The notes: generated from the letters alone by a model not told the origin. 64,000 bases of DNA from Alteromonas antoniana (GCF_019249295.1 NZ_JAESDH010000005.1:62001-126000); one strand, 5' to 3'; shown: positions 45,581 to 55,552, counted from the first letter of the stretch. Program-made: numbers and translations.

Positions 45581-47035
45581 TTAGTACGCATTTTTTCCGG
45601 AAAATCCGCCAACAACAGTCATTAATATAATTTTTAAATCAAACCAGACAGACCACCGGTGCATGTAATCGAGGTCATACTCAACCCGTTGTACCATTTT
45701 GTTCACGGTTTCCGTTTCACCGCGCAGACCATTAACCTGCGCCCAGCCGGTAATTCCAGGGCGGATCTTGTGTCTCAACATGTAGCCAGTGATGAGTTGT
45801 CTGTATTCCTCATTGTGCGCTACTGCATGTGGACGCGGACCAACAATCGACATTCTTCCCTGTAAAACATTAATAAACTGAGGTAGTTCATCCAGCGACG
45901 TACGACGCAGAAATGCTCCCAGTTTGGTGATACGGGGATCGTTTTTCGTCGCTTGTTTCACTACGTTGCCATTGTCCTGTGTCGACATAGAGCGGAACTT
46001 ATATACCTTGATTTCCTTTCCATCCAGGCCATAGCGTTTCTGTTTGAAGATAGCGGGGCCCGGCGATGTCATGCGTACCGCGATGCCTATACACAACATA
46101 GGAATAGCGAGAATACACAGGATGATCGAGCTGACCACAATGTCTTCAATCCGCTTCAGCACATCGTTTGCACCCTGAAAAGGTGTGTCATAAACACTAA
46201 GTGCCTGCACGCTCCCAACGGTCTGCCAGCGTGAGTTAAGCAGTGTATACATGAAGAAGTTCGGAATAATGTACACGTTCGCTGTAGTATCACTACACTT
46301 TTCCAGAATACTTTTTATCCGGCTTTCAGCTGCTGTTGGCAGCGCGATATAGATGTAATCAACCTTATGACGCTTGGCGAGATCAATTGCTTCGTCAATG
46401 CTGCCTTTTACCTGCTGCTGGAATTCATGCGGCAGCCGGTCTTCCGGACGATCATCATAAATGCCATCGAAACGGATCCCAAGATGATCGTTATTCATCA
46501 TCTGTAATGCCATGTTGTAGCCAACTTGCGTCGCACCAACGATAATGGCTGAACGTGTGTTCATGCCATTCTTACGCACCTTAAACAGTACCTGCCGCAT
46601 AGCCATTCGCCAGCTAAGCAGAAAAATGAAAGACGTCCCAAACCACACCAGCACCATGGCTGGCGACAGTGTCAGACTGTGTGCAAAGAAATACCCCACT
46701 GTAAGTGTGACAACACAGCTTATCAGCCAGGTTATCGCCGAACAGCGAAGTAACGCTGTCGTATGATTGCTACGCCAGGAACGGTAAAGATCCATGGCTT
46801 CAGCGCTGAGCTGGAAACATACCACATGAGTAAACAGGAGTATCAATCCTGACGTGGTGATTTCAACATCGTAATAGAAAGCCGCGATGTAGAAACACAG
46901 GGTAATAAAAGAAAGATCTATCAGGCGATAAATGGTCGAAAAACTACTTTGATAATAACCAGTTACATTGCTCGCCTCATCTGAGGGAGAAGGGTTGCTG
47001 GATAACGCCTGACTCTGCAATAAATTGAATTTCAT
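45581..47035 (-). CDS. Undecaprenyl-phosphate sugar phosphotransferase (WcaJ/VpsL type)
   Basis: 484 residues: four to five N-terminal membrane helices, a CoA-binding-like middle domain (SAIIVGATQVGYNMALQMMN) and a C-terminal bacterial sugar transferase domain with PGPAIFKQKRYGLDGKEI, DELPQFINVLQGRMSIVGPR and HKIRPGITGWAQVNGLRGET. It loads a sugar-1-phosphate (probably glucose) onto undecaprenyl phosphate and so starts repeat-unit assembly. Transcribed away from the export genes; the 468-base region between holds both promoters. Confidence 0.93.
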   Translation of the reverse strand: MKFNLLQSQALSSNPSPSDEASNVTGYYQSSFSTIYRLIDLSFITLCFYIAAFYYDVEITTSGLILLFTHVVCFQLSAEAMDLYRSWRSNHTTALLRCSAITWLISCVVTLTVGYFFAHSLTLSPAMVLVWFGTSFIFLLSWRMAMRQVLFKVRKNGMNTRSAIIVGATQVGYNMALQMMNNDHLGIRFDGIYDDRPEDRLPHEFQQQVKGSIDEAIDLAKRHKVDYIYIALPTAAESRIKSILEKCSDTTANVYIIPNFFMYTLLNSRWQTVGSVQALSVYDTPFQGANDVLKRIEDIVVSSIILCILAIPMLCIGIAVRMTSPGPAIFKQKRYGLDGKEIKVYKFRSMSTQDNGNVVKQATKNDPRITKLGAFLRRTSLDELPQFINVLQGRMSIVGPRPHAVAHNEEYRQLITGYMLRHKIRPGITGWAQVNGLRGETETVNKMVQRVEYDLDYMHRWSVWFDLKIILMTVVGGFSGKNAY

Positions 47036-47354
47036 GTTTCATTCGCTCCGAGTGGTAAACCAGAAGTCCATTTGGTTTGATGATATTTCACATGAAAAGA
47101 AAAAATGGAACTGCTGCACACAAAGAACACAGCAACAAATATTCCAGTTTTACAGGAGGCCCTGAAAAAAGATTCCGACTACAGGTTTATTCGCATCTTT
47201 TTGGAATGCGGCAGGCAGAAAACGTAATGCAATAAGAGCTATTTATATTTCTATGACAAGATATTACTGGCGGCGTCAAATATATACTTTCAATCATTAT
47301 CGTGTGTGAGTTTGAAAAGATCAGTTTTTACCAAAGACGCGGCGGCGATATCTC

Positions 47355-47370
47355 TGGCATATAAATAGCA
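47355..47370 (+). promoter_or_regulatory. sigma54-like promoter candidate
   Basis: TGGCAT-N5-TAGCA resembles the -24/-12 consensus TGGCAC-N5-TTGCA, with two mismatches (C to T and T to A). It lies about 134 bases before the gene at 47504. A single match in AT-rich DNA, so tentative. Confidence 0.3.
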
Positions 47371-47460
47371 TGAATAAATTACAAAGGTAGCGAAATTACC
47401 CTGAGATACATTCTTTTTCGCATAACACCTCCCTTTATAAAGCGACGACACTCAATAATC

Positions 47461-47479
47461 TGTACAGAGTATCTGTACA
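47461..47479 (+). promoter_or_regulatory. Perfect inverted repeat upstream of the export operon
   Basis: TGTACAGA-GTA-TCTGTACA, 8-bp arms and a 3-base centre, 24 bases before the ATG at 47504. It could be a protein operator or an mRNA hairpin in the leader. Confidence 0.55.
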
Positions 47480-47503
47480 TTTTACCATCATCATGGAGAT
47501 ATT

Positions 47504-48706
47504 ATGTTTGTGAGGATTTCCGGAGTAACGGCTCTCTTTCTGATTGGCACAGGCCCGGTGCTGGCGCAGCAGGCAGGCCGCATCGAAATGGATGGCTACG
47601 ACCTTATTCCCGAATTTTCTACAGAAATGCTGTATATCGACAACGTGACGTACGCTGCCGACGATAATCCCCGCATAAGCAGTTGGGTGAATGTGATTTC
47701 CCCGCAAATCACTGCGGTGACAAAGTTTAGTAATAATAGTATTGAAGCGGGTTACCAGCTTCGTCACGGTGAATACTTTTCAAGTAGTGCTGACAATTAT
47801 ACCGATCATATTGCACATGTTACCGGCAAGTTTGAAATGAACAGCCGGCACCGCTTCACGACGAAGGCCCGGTACGAAGATGGGCATGACGAGCGTGGAC
47901 GGCGCTACTCTAACGGCTTTGGTAGCGAACTCGACTCGGTGGATACTTATAAAAACCCCGAAGTTACGGGAACCTATTCGTTCGGGTCAGAGACATCGCC
48001 GGGCCGTATTGATTTACATGCCGGATACGAGGAAATCAATTATGACAACGGGGCGTTGGCGTATCAAATTCGCGACAGAAGTTATAAAAAAGTAGGGGGG
48101 CAATTCCTCTACCGTGTAGCAGGTAGTACACATTTGGTGCTAGATGCTACGCACCAACAGATTGATTACGATGTGGCGGCGAACCCGGAAAACCCGTTAG
48201 ATAGCGACGAGACCCGTGTGCTCGCAGGTGTATCATGGGAGTCATCAGCGTCGACAACCGGTTTTGCCAAGGTCGGTTATAAAGAGAAGTCCTTTGAGGC
48301 ACCCACCCGTGATACCTTCACTGGCGTTGATTGGGAAGTCGGCATGAAGTGGCTACCGCGCAGTTACTCACAATTTGAATTATCTACCAGCGCCGATACA
48401 CGGGAAACGAACGGGGAAGGCGATTACATTCGCGGACAGGATTACAGGCTTAGTTGGAAGCATGCCTGGCTGAATCGCTTTTCGACCACCATGAAGCTGA
48501 TCTACGAGCAGGAAGATTATGAAGGGGCACAACTTGTCGATCCCAGAGAGGATGATACGACAAGGGCCTTGCTTTCTGCCGACTATCAGTTTCGTCGCTG
48601 GCTGCAGCTGGGGGTTTACTATCAGTTCAGCGAGCGTGACAGCAACCGCGATAGAGTTACCTACGATCGCAATGTTATGGGGCTGACCGCGAGGGTCACA
48701 TTATGA
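47504..48706 (+). CDS. Outer-membrane beta-barrel exopolysaccharide protein (EpsL/VpsM-like)
   Basis: 400 residues: signal peptide cleaved near VLAQQ, then repeated amphipathic strands with aromatic girdles (NSIEAGYQLRHGEYF, IDLHAGYEEINYD, RWLQLGVYYQFSERD) and a C-terminal strand ending LTARVTL. This is the BBP2/EpsL type of barrel usually encoded first in Wzy-type exopolysaccharide operons; it probably acts in secretion of the polymer. Overlaps the next gene by 4 bases (ATGA). Confidence 0.85.
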   Translation: MFVRISGVTALFLIGTGPVLAQQAGRIEMDGYDLIPEFSTEMLYIDNVTYAADDNPRISSWVNVISPQITAVTKFSNNSIEAGYQLRHGEYFSSSADNYTDHIAHVTGKFEMNSRHRFTTKARYEDGHDERGRRYSNGFGSELDSVDTYKNPEVTGTYSFGSETSPGRIDLHAGYEEINYDNGALAYQIRDRSYKKVGGQFLYRVAGSTHLVLDATHQQIDYDVAANPENPLDSDETRVLAGVSWESSASTTGFAKVGYKEKSFEAPTRDTFTGVDWEVGMKWLPRSYSQFELSTSADTRETNGEGDYIRGQDYRLSWKHAWLNRFSTTMKLIYEQEDYEGAQLVDPREDDTTRALLSADYQFRRWLQLGVYYQFSERDSNRDRVTYDRNVMGLTARVTL

Positions 48707-49248
48707 AAATTCGACTACTGACACTACTTTTCACCGTGCTAATGCTTGTCGCGCAGAGTGCTGCAGCGCAACAGGGAAATAGCAGCATGCGCAGTTATCA
48801 GCTGGGCGTGGGAGATAAAATCTACATCAATGTCTTTGGCGAAGATGATCTGTCGCTGGAAACCCGTCTGCCGGATATAGGCATTATTAATTACCCGTTT
48901 CTGGGCGAAATTAAGCTGGTGGGAATGACACTTTCAGAAGTGGAAAAGCTGATTTACGAAGGGCTAAAGGGCGACTATCTGATCAATCCTTCGGTAGCGG
49001 TAACGGTTGTTGAGTATCGACCGTTCTTTATTGATGGTGAGGTAAAGCAACCCGGAGGTTACCCCTACCAACCTGGCTTGTCGGTTAATAAGGCAGTGGC
49101 GTTGGCTGGAGGATATACCGAGCGGGCATCGCGTAGCGATATTCAGGTGGTCAGAGAGCAAAATGGCAAGCCTGTTTCCATGGAGGTTGAAGTCGGTGCT
49201 CTGATCCAGCCCGGAGATGTTATTACCATTCCACAACGTTTTTTCTGA
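48703..49248 (+). CDS. Polysaccharide export protein (Wza/VpsN-like)
   Basis: 181 residues: signal peptide (cleavage near SAAAQ), a Poly_export domain (SYQLGVGDKIYINVFGEDDL) and an SLBB domain (RPFFIDGEVKQPGGYPYQPG). It is shorter than E. coli Wza and has no lipobox Cys or C-terminal amphipathic helix, so it is the small periplasmic type that works with a separate barrel, here the upstream gene. Start ATG within the previous stop. Confidence 0.9.
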   Translation: MKIRLLTLLFTVLMLVAQSAAAQQGNSSMRSYQLGVGDKIYINVFGEDDLSLETRLPDIGIINYPFLGEIKLVGMTLSEVEKLIYEGLKGDYLINPSVAVTVVEYRPFFIDGEVKQPGGYPYQPGLSVNKAVALAGGYTERASRSDIQVVREQNGKPVSMEVEVGALIQPGDVITIPQRFF

Positions 49249-49296
49249 TTTAATCGCAGTGCTACAGATTCACCGCGACTGCAAAAGGGATCCTTT

Positions 49297-51534
49297 ATGT
49301 CGATAAAAATGCGGGATCAGATTCAGGCAAACCTGCTTGATGATGAAACCATTGATTTTGCGCATTACTGGCAGGTTTTTAAGCGCTACTCGGGCCGGAT
49401 CATATTACTGGCTGTAGTGTTTACTGTGCTGGTGGGCGTCATCGTAATGAAAATGACACCCCAGTATTCTGCGAAGGCTACGTTGCTGATTGAATCTCAG
49501 CCTGCCAACGTGATGTCAATTGAAGAAGTCTACAACGCCGATACGACGCGAAAAGATTACATGCAAACGCAGTATGAGATCATCAGTTCCCGTCAGGTTG
49601 CCCGGATGGCAGTGGAAGAGCTTGGGCTGGCCGATAACGCCACTTTTATGCCACCAGCCACTGAAGATAATGCGTTGATGGCGAAGGCAAAATCCTGGAT
49701 ATCATCATTGTTGCCCGAAGGAGATTCATCAGCACAAAAAGTGCCACTTACGGAAGAACAAAAGCGGGAAAAGCGGATCCGTGCAGCAACCAACCGCCTG
49801 ATGAATGCCCTGTCGATTTCACTGGTGAATAACACTCAGGTTATCGAAATCACCGCCATGAGCCAGTCGCCTGAACTGGCTGCGGCGATTGCTAATACGA
49901 TGGGCAATGTATACGTAGAAAATTATCTTCAGGCCAAAGTAGATATGACAGCGAAAGCGACGTCTTTTTTAACTGAAAGTATGGAAGGGTTGCGCGAAAA
50001 GCTGGATGCCGCCGAGCGTGAGCTGTCCCGTTTTTATGAAGAAAACCAACTGGTAAATCTGAACAATGGCGTCGTAAGTCTGGCTGCAGAAGAGCTCGAA
50101 GAGCTCACCGAACAGTTGCGTGATGCACAGACAACACTGAATCAGAATCGCACAATCTACCAGCAAACCCAGAACAGCGGCGCTGACTACAGCGCACTAG
50201 CCAGGCTGCCAGAAGTCCTCAACCATAGCAATATACAGTCGGTACGCCGCCAGGAAGGTGATGCGCTGAGCCGGGTTTCCGAGTTAAGTAAAGTGTACGG
50301 TCCGAAACACCCGAAAATGATTGCGGCAAACGCCGAATTAAGCTCTATACGCGATACCTTGCAGACCCAGATCCGCGATCTGATATCCAGTATCACAACG
50401 CAGTACCGGGCCTCGCAAAATAAAGTATCTACGCTGCAGGAGAAGGTCGCAGAGGCAAAATCAGAATACCGTACGTTATCCAGCCTGGAAAACCGCCGTC
50501 GGGCGCTTCAGCGCGACGTCGATATTAACCAGCAGATGTATAATTCCATGTTTACCCGCCTTAAAGAAACCAGCGAACTGGGGGGCTTCAAGTCGGCAAA
50601 TGCACGTATTCTCGATCCTGCTGTGCCGCCGGGTAATCCTGCAAAACCCAATAAAACCCTGATTATTGGTGCCGCGTTTATTGCCAGCTTTGGCTTTGGC
50701 GTACTACTCGCCTTTGTTCTTGAAGCGCTTAACAGCGGGGTACGCTCTGTTGATGATGTCGAGAAGAAACTTGGACAAAGAATGTTAGGGCTTATTCCCA
50801 CACTGGCATTAAAACGCAAAGAAGAATTACCGCTTCGGGCCTATTTCGACAACCAGTTTCATCATTTCAGTGAAGCCGTTCGCACATTAAGAACCAGCTT
50901 GTCTTTGATGAACATTGAGAAACAGAGTCAGGCTATCCTTATCACCTCCAGTGTACCTAAAGAAGGGAAGACGACGGTATCGACTAACCTTGCATTTGCC
51001 TTGGGGCAGCTGGATAAAGCGATCCTGATTGATGCGGATTTACGTCGGCCTACGATAGGCAAGCGTTTTGGGGTGCCCAATTACCAGCCCGGGTTGTCGA
51101 ATCTGATTATGCGAACTCACAAACTGGAAGAGTGTCTGGTGCATGATGAGCAGTCAGGTCTGGATCTGATTTCAGCCGGCACGATTCCGTCAAACCCGCA
51201 GGAACTGCTGGCCGGAGACGGCTTCCGTGCGCTGATAAATTATCTTAAAAAGCATTATAAATATGTTGTCGTAGACACCGCACCCACTCAGGCGGTCTCA
51301 GATGCCATGGTGGTATCGAAAGCCTGCGACTCTGTGATTTATGTGGTTCGGGCTGACAGTACCAGTGAGAAAATGATCCTCAATGGTCTGGGTCGCTTCC
51401 TGCAAGTAGGACACAGGGTGGATGGCGTAGTGTTGAATCAGGTAGATCTCGGTAAGTCTGACGTTTCCGAGCGCTACGGTGGCTTCTACGACCAGTACAA
51501 CTACCAGAGTGACGATGTCAGAGAGCCTGCATGA
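49297..51534 (+). CDS. Polysaccharide co-polymerase and BY-family tyrosine autokinase (Wzc/VpsO-like)
   Basis: 745 residues. Wzz domain with a first membrane helix (IILLAVVFTVLVGVIVM), a long periplasmic coiled coil, a GNVR-type region, a second helix (ALIIGAAFIASFGFGVLL-like at about 450), then a cytoplasmic BY-kinase: Walker A SVPKEGKTTVSTNLA, Walker A' AILIDADLRRP and Walker B VVVDTAP. The C-terminus has four tyrosines (RYGGFYDQYNYQ) for autophosphorylation. Controls chain length and export. Overlaps the phosphatase gene by 4 bases. Confidence 0.95.
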   Translation: MSIKMRDQIQANLLDDETIDFAHYWQVFKRYSGRIILLAVVFTVLVGVIVMKMTPQYSAKATLLIESQPANVMSIEEVYNADTTRKDYMQTQYEIISSRQVARMAVEELGLADNATFMPPATEDNALMAKAKSWISSLLPEGDSSAQKVPLTEEQKREKRIRAATNRLMNALSISLVNNTQVIEITAMSQSPELAAAIANTMGNVYVENYLQAKVDMTAKATSFLTESMEGLREKLDAAERELSRFYEENQLVNLNNGVVSLAAEELEELTEQLRDAQTTLNQNRTIYQQTQNSGADYSALARLPEVLNHSNIQSVRRQEGDALSRVSELSKVYGPKHPKMIAANAELSSIRDTLQTQIRDLISSITTQYRASQNKVSTLQEKVAEAKSEYRTLSSLENRRRALQRDVDINQQMYNSMFTRLKETSELGGFKSANARILDPAVPPGNPAKPNKTLIIGAAFIASFGFGVLLAFVLEALNSGVRSVDDVEKKLGQRMLGLIPTLALKRKEELPLRAYFDNQFHHFSEAVRTLRTSLSLMNIEKQSQAILITSSVPKEGKTTVSTNLAFALGQLDKAILIDADLRRPTIGKRFGVPNYQPGLSNLIMRTHKLEECLVHDEQSGLDLISAGTIPSNPQELLAGDGFRALINYLKKHYKYVVVDTAPTQAVSDAMVVSKACDSVIYVVRADSTSEKMILNGLGRFLQVGHRVDGVVLNQVDLGKSDVSERYGGFYDQYNYQSDDVREPA

Positions 51535-52256
51535 TTGATGTTCACAGCCATATCATTCCCGGAATTGATGATGGTTCCAGAAGCATGAAAATGTCACTGA
51601 CCATGGCAAAGCAGTCAGTCGATGCCGGCGTTACCCACGTAGTGTGTACGCCGCATATTCATTGGGGTGTGTTTGATAATACCTGTGCGAATATTGAGGA
51701 AGGCTATAGCAGGCTGAATGACGCTGTGGCAGCAGAGAACCTGCCACTTACCCTGTCCTGGGCCGGGGAAGTCAGAATTAAAGAGATTATCCCGCAATGG
51801 CTGGCAGAAAACGCCCTGCCGTTTGTCGGAAAGTGGAAAGGCAAGCCAGTGTTACTTCTGGAAATGCCACACAGCCATGTTCCTGCCGGGCTGGATCAAC
51901 TTCTCAGATGGCTGAGTGCGTCCGGCATTCAGCCGCTTATTCCTCATCCTGAACGTAATCGCGACGTCATAAAGATGCCCGACAAGATTCAGTGGTTGAG
52001 AAACCTCGGGTGTTTGCTGCAGGTGACTGCCGGTGCTATCACCGGACGCTTCGGTGACAAGGTACAGGCGTTATCATTGCAGATGCTGGATGCGGATCAG
52101 GTGGATATTGTCGCCTCTGACATGCACGACGATGTGAGGCGGCCTAACGACATGGGCGAAGCGTACCAGATGGTGAAAGAACATATATCCGAAACGCGTG
52201 CTGATAAGTTGTTCACGCAGACGCCAGGTAAGATTGTTACTTCGCAGGATGAATAA
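51531..52256 (+). CDS. PHP-family tyrosine-protein phosphatase (CpsB/Wzb role)
   Basis: 241 residues with PHP motifs: MIDVHSHIIPGIDDGS (metal-binding HxH), VVCTPHIHWG, a central ...LIPHPERNRDV and a C-terminal IVASDMHDD. Mn-dependent phosphatases of this family remove phosphate from the tyrosine tail of BY-kinases. The ATGA overlap with the kinase gene supports that pairing. It replaces the low-molecular-weight phosphatase (Wzb) of E. coli. Confidence 0.93.
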   Translation: MIDVHSHIIPGIDDGSRSMKMSLTMAKQSVDAGVTHVVCTPHIHWGVFDNTCANIEEGYSRLNDAVAAENLPLTLSWAGEVRIKEIIPQWLAENALPFVGKWKGKPVLLLEMPHSHVPAGLDQLLRWLSASGIQPLIPHPERNRDVIKMPDKIQWLRNLGCLLQVTAGAITGRFGDKVQALSLQMLDADQVDIVASDMHDDVRRPNDMGEAYQMVKEHISETRADKLFTQTPGKIVTSQDE

Positions 52257-53018
52257 TGCGAACAGCCCTTTTGTGCTGAGACCAGGTACGTTTAGTTAAG
52301 ACTGAGTACAAGACAGCGGCATTAACACCACTGCGTCATACTGCGCTATAACCCAAAAAATTACCGCGCCACAGCCCCTAAAAATCAGAAAACTCATCAA
52401 TGCTTGGCCGCGAAGCTGTCGGCAACCTCCGTCGGCATGGTGTGAAGGATTTTTTCGACTGGCGCATGGTGCAGTGGAGAAGATTTTATTCGACAGACCA
52501 TGACTCTGAGCCATTCGTTGTAATGTCTTGGCAGATTGTAATGTCTTGGCAGATAGTGAGCAGCAGAAGCACAGCCAGCCTTCGGTATCGGAAATGTCGC
52601 TTTCGCACTGGATAACGAAGTCCAGTTGATAAATGGAGGATAAAAAACAGGCGGACTTACAGTGGCAGCGGTTGACCGGACTTGTCCAACCGGCATGCTA
52701 CTGCCTGATAACTCTCGTAGGGTGTATCGTAACGGGATTCAATAGTGATGCCAGTGCGTATAGCTTACGCAACGCTGTTGCCTGAATGCGACACCTCGCT
52801 TGCCGAGTAATTGCGCCTGACGGTGCTCTCGCACCGCGAACGCCTGCTGTGCCTGATGATTAGCGAATTTGCTGCGATGGCACAAAAGGTGAATAACAAA
52901 AAGTAACAGCAAACGTTTACCGTCAACGGAACCCGTTCGTATTTTTCCGCAACAATACCGTTGTGGCACTCCCTGAGTTAGCAGGGATAGCAGCAGTCAC
53001 GCATTAAAGGATAGAAAC
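52257..53018. other. 762-base gap inside the locus, no intact gene
   Basis: Open frames on both strands here are under 100 codons and lack ribosome sites or family features. It contains a perfect 18-bp tandem duplication at 52518-52553. The gap splits the export genes from the glycosyltransferases and may be the scar of a lost gene or element, but no transposase remnant or terminal repeats were recognised. Confidence 0.5.
52518..52553. repeat. Perfect 18-bp tandem duplication
   Basis: TTGTAATGTCTTGGCAGA occurs twice, at 52518-52535 and 52536-52553, with no spacer. Confidence 0.9.
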
Positions 53019-54185
53019 ATGACGCCAGTTCAGCCTGCCGTATTTATTATCAACTCGCTTGAAGGCGGCGGTGCAGAAGGCGTGATGTGTAAGCTTCTGA
53101 CAATCATGGAGTCATGGTTTCGTGAACAACACCGTGAGGTGTACCTGCTGTTGCTTGACGAAGCCGAAGAGGCTCACACCTGTCCGGACTATGTGAATAA
53201 AGAAACCTTGTTTACCGACGGCAGCCTGATGCAGGGCTACTCGGTTTTACAGCAGCGTCTGAAAAAACTACAGCCTGAATACTGCGTGAGTTTTCTCACA
53301 CGCGCAAACATGTTGAATATTGCTCTGGCTAAACGGTTAGGTTACCGCAGTATCATCAGCGAAAGAGTGAACACCAGTAGCCATTTTTCCGGTGGTGTTA
53401 AAGATAAAATCAGCAAAATGATGGTACGGGCCAGCTACCCATTTGCAGACAGAGTCATCGCCGTGAGCGCCGGTGTTAAAGCGGATCTGATCAGACGGTT
53501 TGGCGTGTCGGCGCGAAAAATTGATACTGTCTACAATCCCTATGACATTACCACCATTAACAAGCTGGCTGACGACATCCCTGATGACTTACCGTCACGC
53601 CCTTATATTATTGGTACGGGACGTTTGGTGCCTAACAAAAACTTTTCGCTGATGATCCGGGCTTACGCCAAAGCGAAAATCGACGAAGACTTGTTGATCC
53701 TGGGGCAGGGCGCTGAGCGCGACCGGTTGCAGGCGCTTGCCGGATCGCTGGGTATCGCAAACCGCGTACATTTCGCCGGATTCAAAGCCAATCCTTATCC
53801 GTATCTGAAAGCAGCCCGGTATTTTGTCTCTACCTCAAATGCCGAGGGATTCCCCAACGCCATCGTTGAAGCTATGTGTTTGGGACGGCCTGTAGTGGCA
53901 ACGAACTGCGAGTCTGGCCCGGCAGAGATTCTGACAGGTGACTACCCTGTCGCTGTCACAGGGTTTACCGCAGGACAATACGGGGCACTCTGTGAACTCA
54001 ATAAGGTGAATGGCGTAGCAGATGCCATGCAGTACATGAGCGATGATATTCACCAGGAAGAGTATCAGTACCGCAGCTCGTCCAGAGCCCGCGACTTCAG
54101 CAATACTATTTTTAAAGATAAAATTATCAGCGCTATCTACCCGGATACACCGCCAGAGGGCAATGCCTATGTTCGTGCTGGTTAA
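53019..54185 (+). CDS. Glycosyltransferase family 4
   Basis: 388 residues, GT-B fold. N-terminal NSLEGGGAEGVMCKLL (acceptor side), C-terminal donor domain with GTGRLVPNKNFSLMIRAYAK, LLILGQGAERDRLQALAGSL and the sugar-nucleotide EX7E motif in STSNAEGFPNAIVEAMCLG. Adds a sugar to the lipid-linked repeat unit at the cytoplasmic face; the sugar cannot be told from sequence. Overlaps the next gene by 17 bases. Confidence 0.92.
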   Translation: MTPVQPAVFIINSLEGGGAEGVMCKLLTIMESWFREQHREVYLLLLDEAEEAHTCPDYVNKETLFTDGSLMQGYSVLQQRLKKLQPEYCVSFLTRANMLNIALAKRLGYRSIISERVNTSSHFSGGVKDKISKMMVRASYPFADRVIAVSAGVKADLIRRFGVSARKIDTVYNPYDITTINKLADDIPDDLPSRPYIIGTGRLVPNKNFSLMIRAYAKAKIDEDLLILGQGAERDRLQALAGSLGIANRVHFAGFKANPYPYLKAARYFVSTSNAEGFPNAIVEAMCLGRPVVATNCESGPAEILTGDYPVAVTGFTAGQYGALCELNKVNGVADAMQYMSDDIHQEEYQYRSSSRARDFSNTIFKDKIISAIYPDTPPEGNAYVRAG

Positions 54186-55536
54186 GCTGGTTGTTGCCGT
54201 TCTCAGCGCTTACCTGATTTACCGAACCATTCGCCGACAGTGCAACAAATATCTGGCTTTTGTCATTGTCGCTGTATGGTTGCGTTTTTTGCTTTCTGCG
54301 TTTCATACCATAACCTACGATCCTCTTATCGCCGGTTTCTCTATCAATGCGCTGGCTTCCATAGGTATTGCAGGCGTCGGCGTGTTGCTGCTACCTGGCA
54401 ACTATTTCAGGCTCAAGAACCTGGCCCCCATTTATGTGTTTCTTGCCGTTATTCTCATCAGTGGTCTGATGAACCGGGAAGTCGTTGGCCTCATCAATGT
54501 GATAGTTAAATGGGTGTTTTTCCTGGTGATTGCTGGGGGAATGTTTCTGGCTATCCGCAGCACCGGCAAAGACATCGCGCTGAAAAAATTTCTGATGGTT
54601 TTCTTTTTGCCGGTCACTTTGCAAATACTCTCTGTGCTACTGGGAGAAGTCAAAGCCACCGAAGCCGACGGCTCAGCAAGTTATATTGGTGGGTATAATC
54701 ATGAAGCCGCGTTTTCCATGATCATTGCGGCTTTCGTTCTCACCACCGGATTGCTCAGTCCTACCGTAATTCGATACCGCGGGGCACTGTTTGCGCTGGG
54801 CTGCGTTTTACTGGTGTTAGTAAACTACCGTACCTCAATTTTAGCTATCCTGCCTATGACAGCTATTTTTCTGTTTACGAGCCTGGAATCCAGGATCCCG
54901 CAAAAGCAAAAGCCGGTATTTTTTATTTTTGCTCTGGCAGGGCTGGGGCTGGGCTTCCTGCTACTTTCTTATTCCATGCAGGAGCGGTTTGCCGATATTT
55001 TCGTGTTCCTCAGCAGTTGGCAGGATCTGTTAAAAGCGCCGATGTACTACACTGAGAAGGAAAAAGATATTTTTTCTGCCCGTGTATATATCTGGGCCCA
55101 GTATGTACATGCCTTTGTCAGTGCTGACTGGATTAATCAACTCATTGGAATGGGTCCTGAATCCTGGAACGGCGTATTTAAGAAGTATGCCCACAATACC
55201 TACGTGTCGTATCTCTATGAATACGGTCTTCTTGGATTAGGCGCTTTTGTGTTTGCGGTTTGCCGGTTTCTTATTCTGGCTTTTCGTTGCGCAGATCGCC
55301 ATTTCGCCTGGCTGCTGTTTTCATCGATGGTCGGCTTTTTAATTATGAATATGGCAACCATGCCATTGTGGAATATCGAAGGGCTGATCCTCTATGCCAT
55401 TTTACTGGGCAGTGCACTGGCACCATTGCCCAGGTCTTCTGTATCCGGAACATCACATTTTAGCGGGCAGAATGAAACTGCCGGGCCTGAGGGAAAGCGC
55501 ATGCAGCTATCACCTTCAGGCCGTTCGCAAACGTAG
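54169..55536 (+). CDS. O-antigen polymerase/ligase-like protein (Wzy candidate)
   Basis: 455 residues from ATG 54169 (GAGGG 8 bases upstream). About 11 membrane helices; conserved short sites GGYNHEAAFSMIIA, VNYRTSILAILPM and, in the large periplasmic loop, MGPESWNGVFKKYAHNTYVS YLYEYGLLG. Resembles Wzy/O-antigen ligase superfamily proteins and is the best candidate for the polymerase that joins flipped repeat units. The frame is open further upstream (54043) inside the glycosyltransferase gene, which is not used. Confidence 0.85.
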   Translation: MFVLVKLVVAVLSAYLIYRTIRRQCNKYLAFVIVAVWLRFLLSAFHTITYDPLIAGFSINALASIGIAGVGVLLLPGNYFRLKNLAPIYVFLAVILISGLMNREVVGLINVIVKWVFFLVIAGGMFLAIRSTGKDIALKKFLMVFFLPVTLQILSVLLGEVKATEADGSASYIGGYNHEAAFSMIIAAFVLTTGLLSPTVIRYRGALFALGCVLLVLVNYRTSILAILPMTAIFLFTSLESRIPQKQKPVFFIFALAGLGLGFLLLSYSMQERFADIFVFLSSWQDLLKAPMYYTEKEKDIFSARVYIWAQYVHAFVSADWINQLIGMGPESWNGVFKKYAHNTYVSYLYEYGLLGLGAFVFAVCRFLILAFRCADRHFAWLLFSSMVGFLIMNMATMPLWNIEGLILYAILLGSALAPLPRSSVSGTSHFSGQNETAGPEGKRMQLSPSGRSQT

Positions 55537-55552
55537 TAACAGGGAGAAAAGT

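Larger units (their letters stand above)
47036..47503. other. Regulatory region of the exopolysaccharide locus
   Basis: 468 bases between divergent genes with no supportable gene. It includes a sigma54-like element (47355-47370) and a perfect hairpin (47461-47479) close to the first gene of the rightward operon. Confidence 0.5.

Noticed and set aside
52397-52696. 99-codon minus-strand frame in the gap of the exopolysaccharide locus
   Set aside because: Low-complexity HYLPRHYNLPRHYN comes from the 18-bp tandem duplication; no ribosome site or family match.
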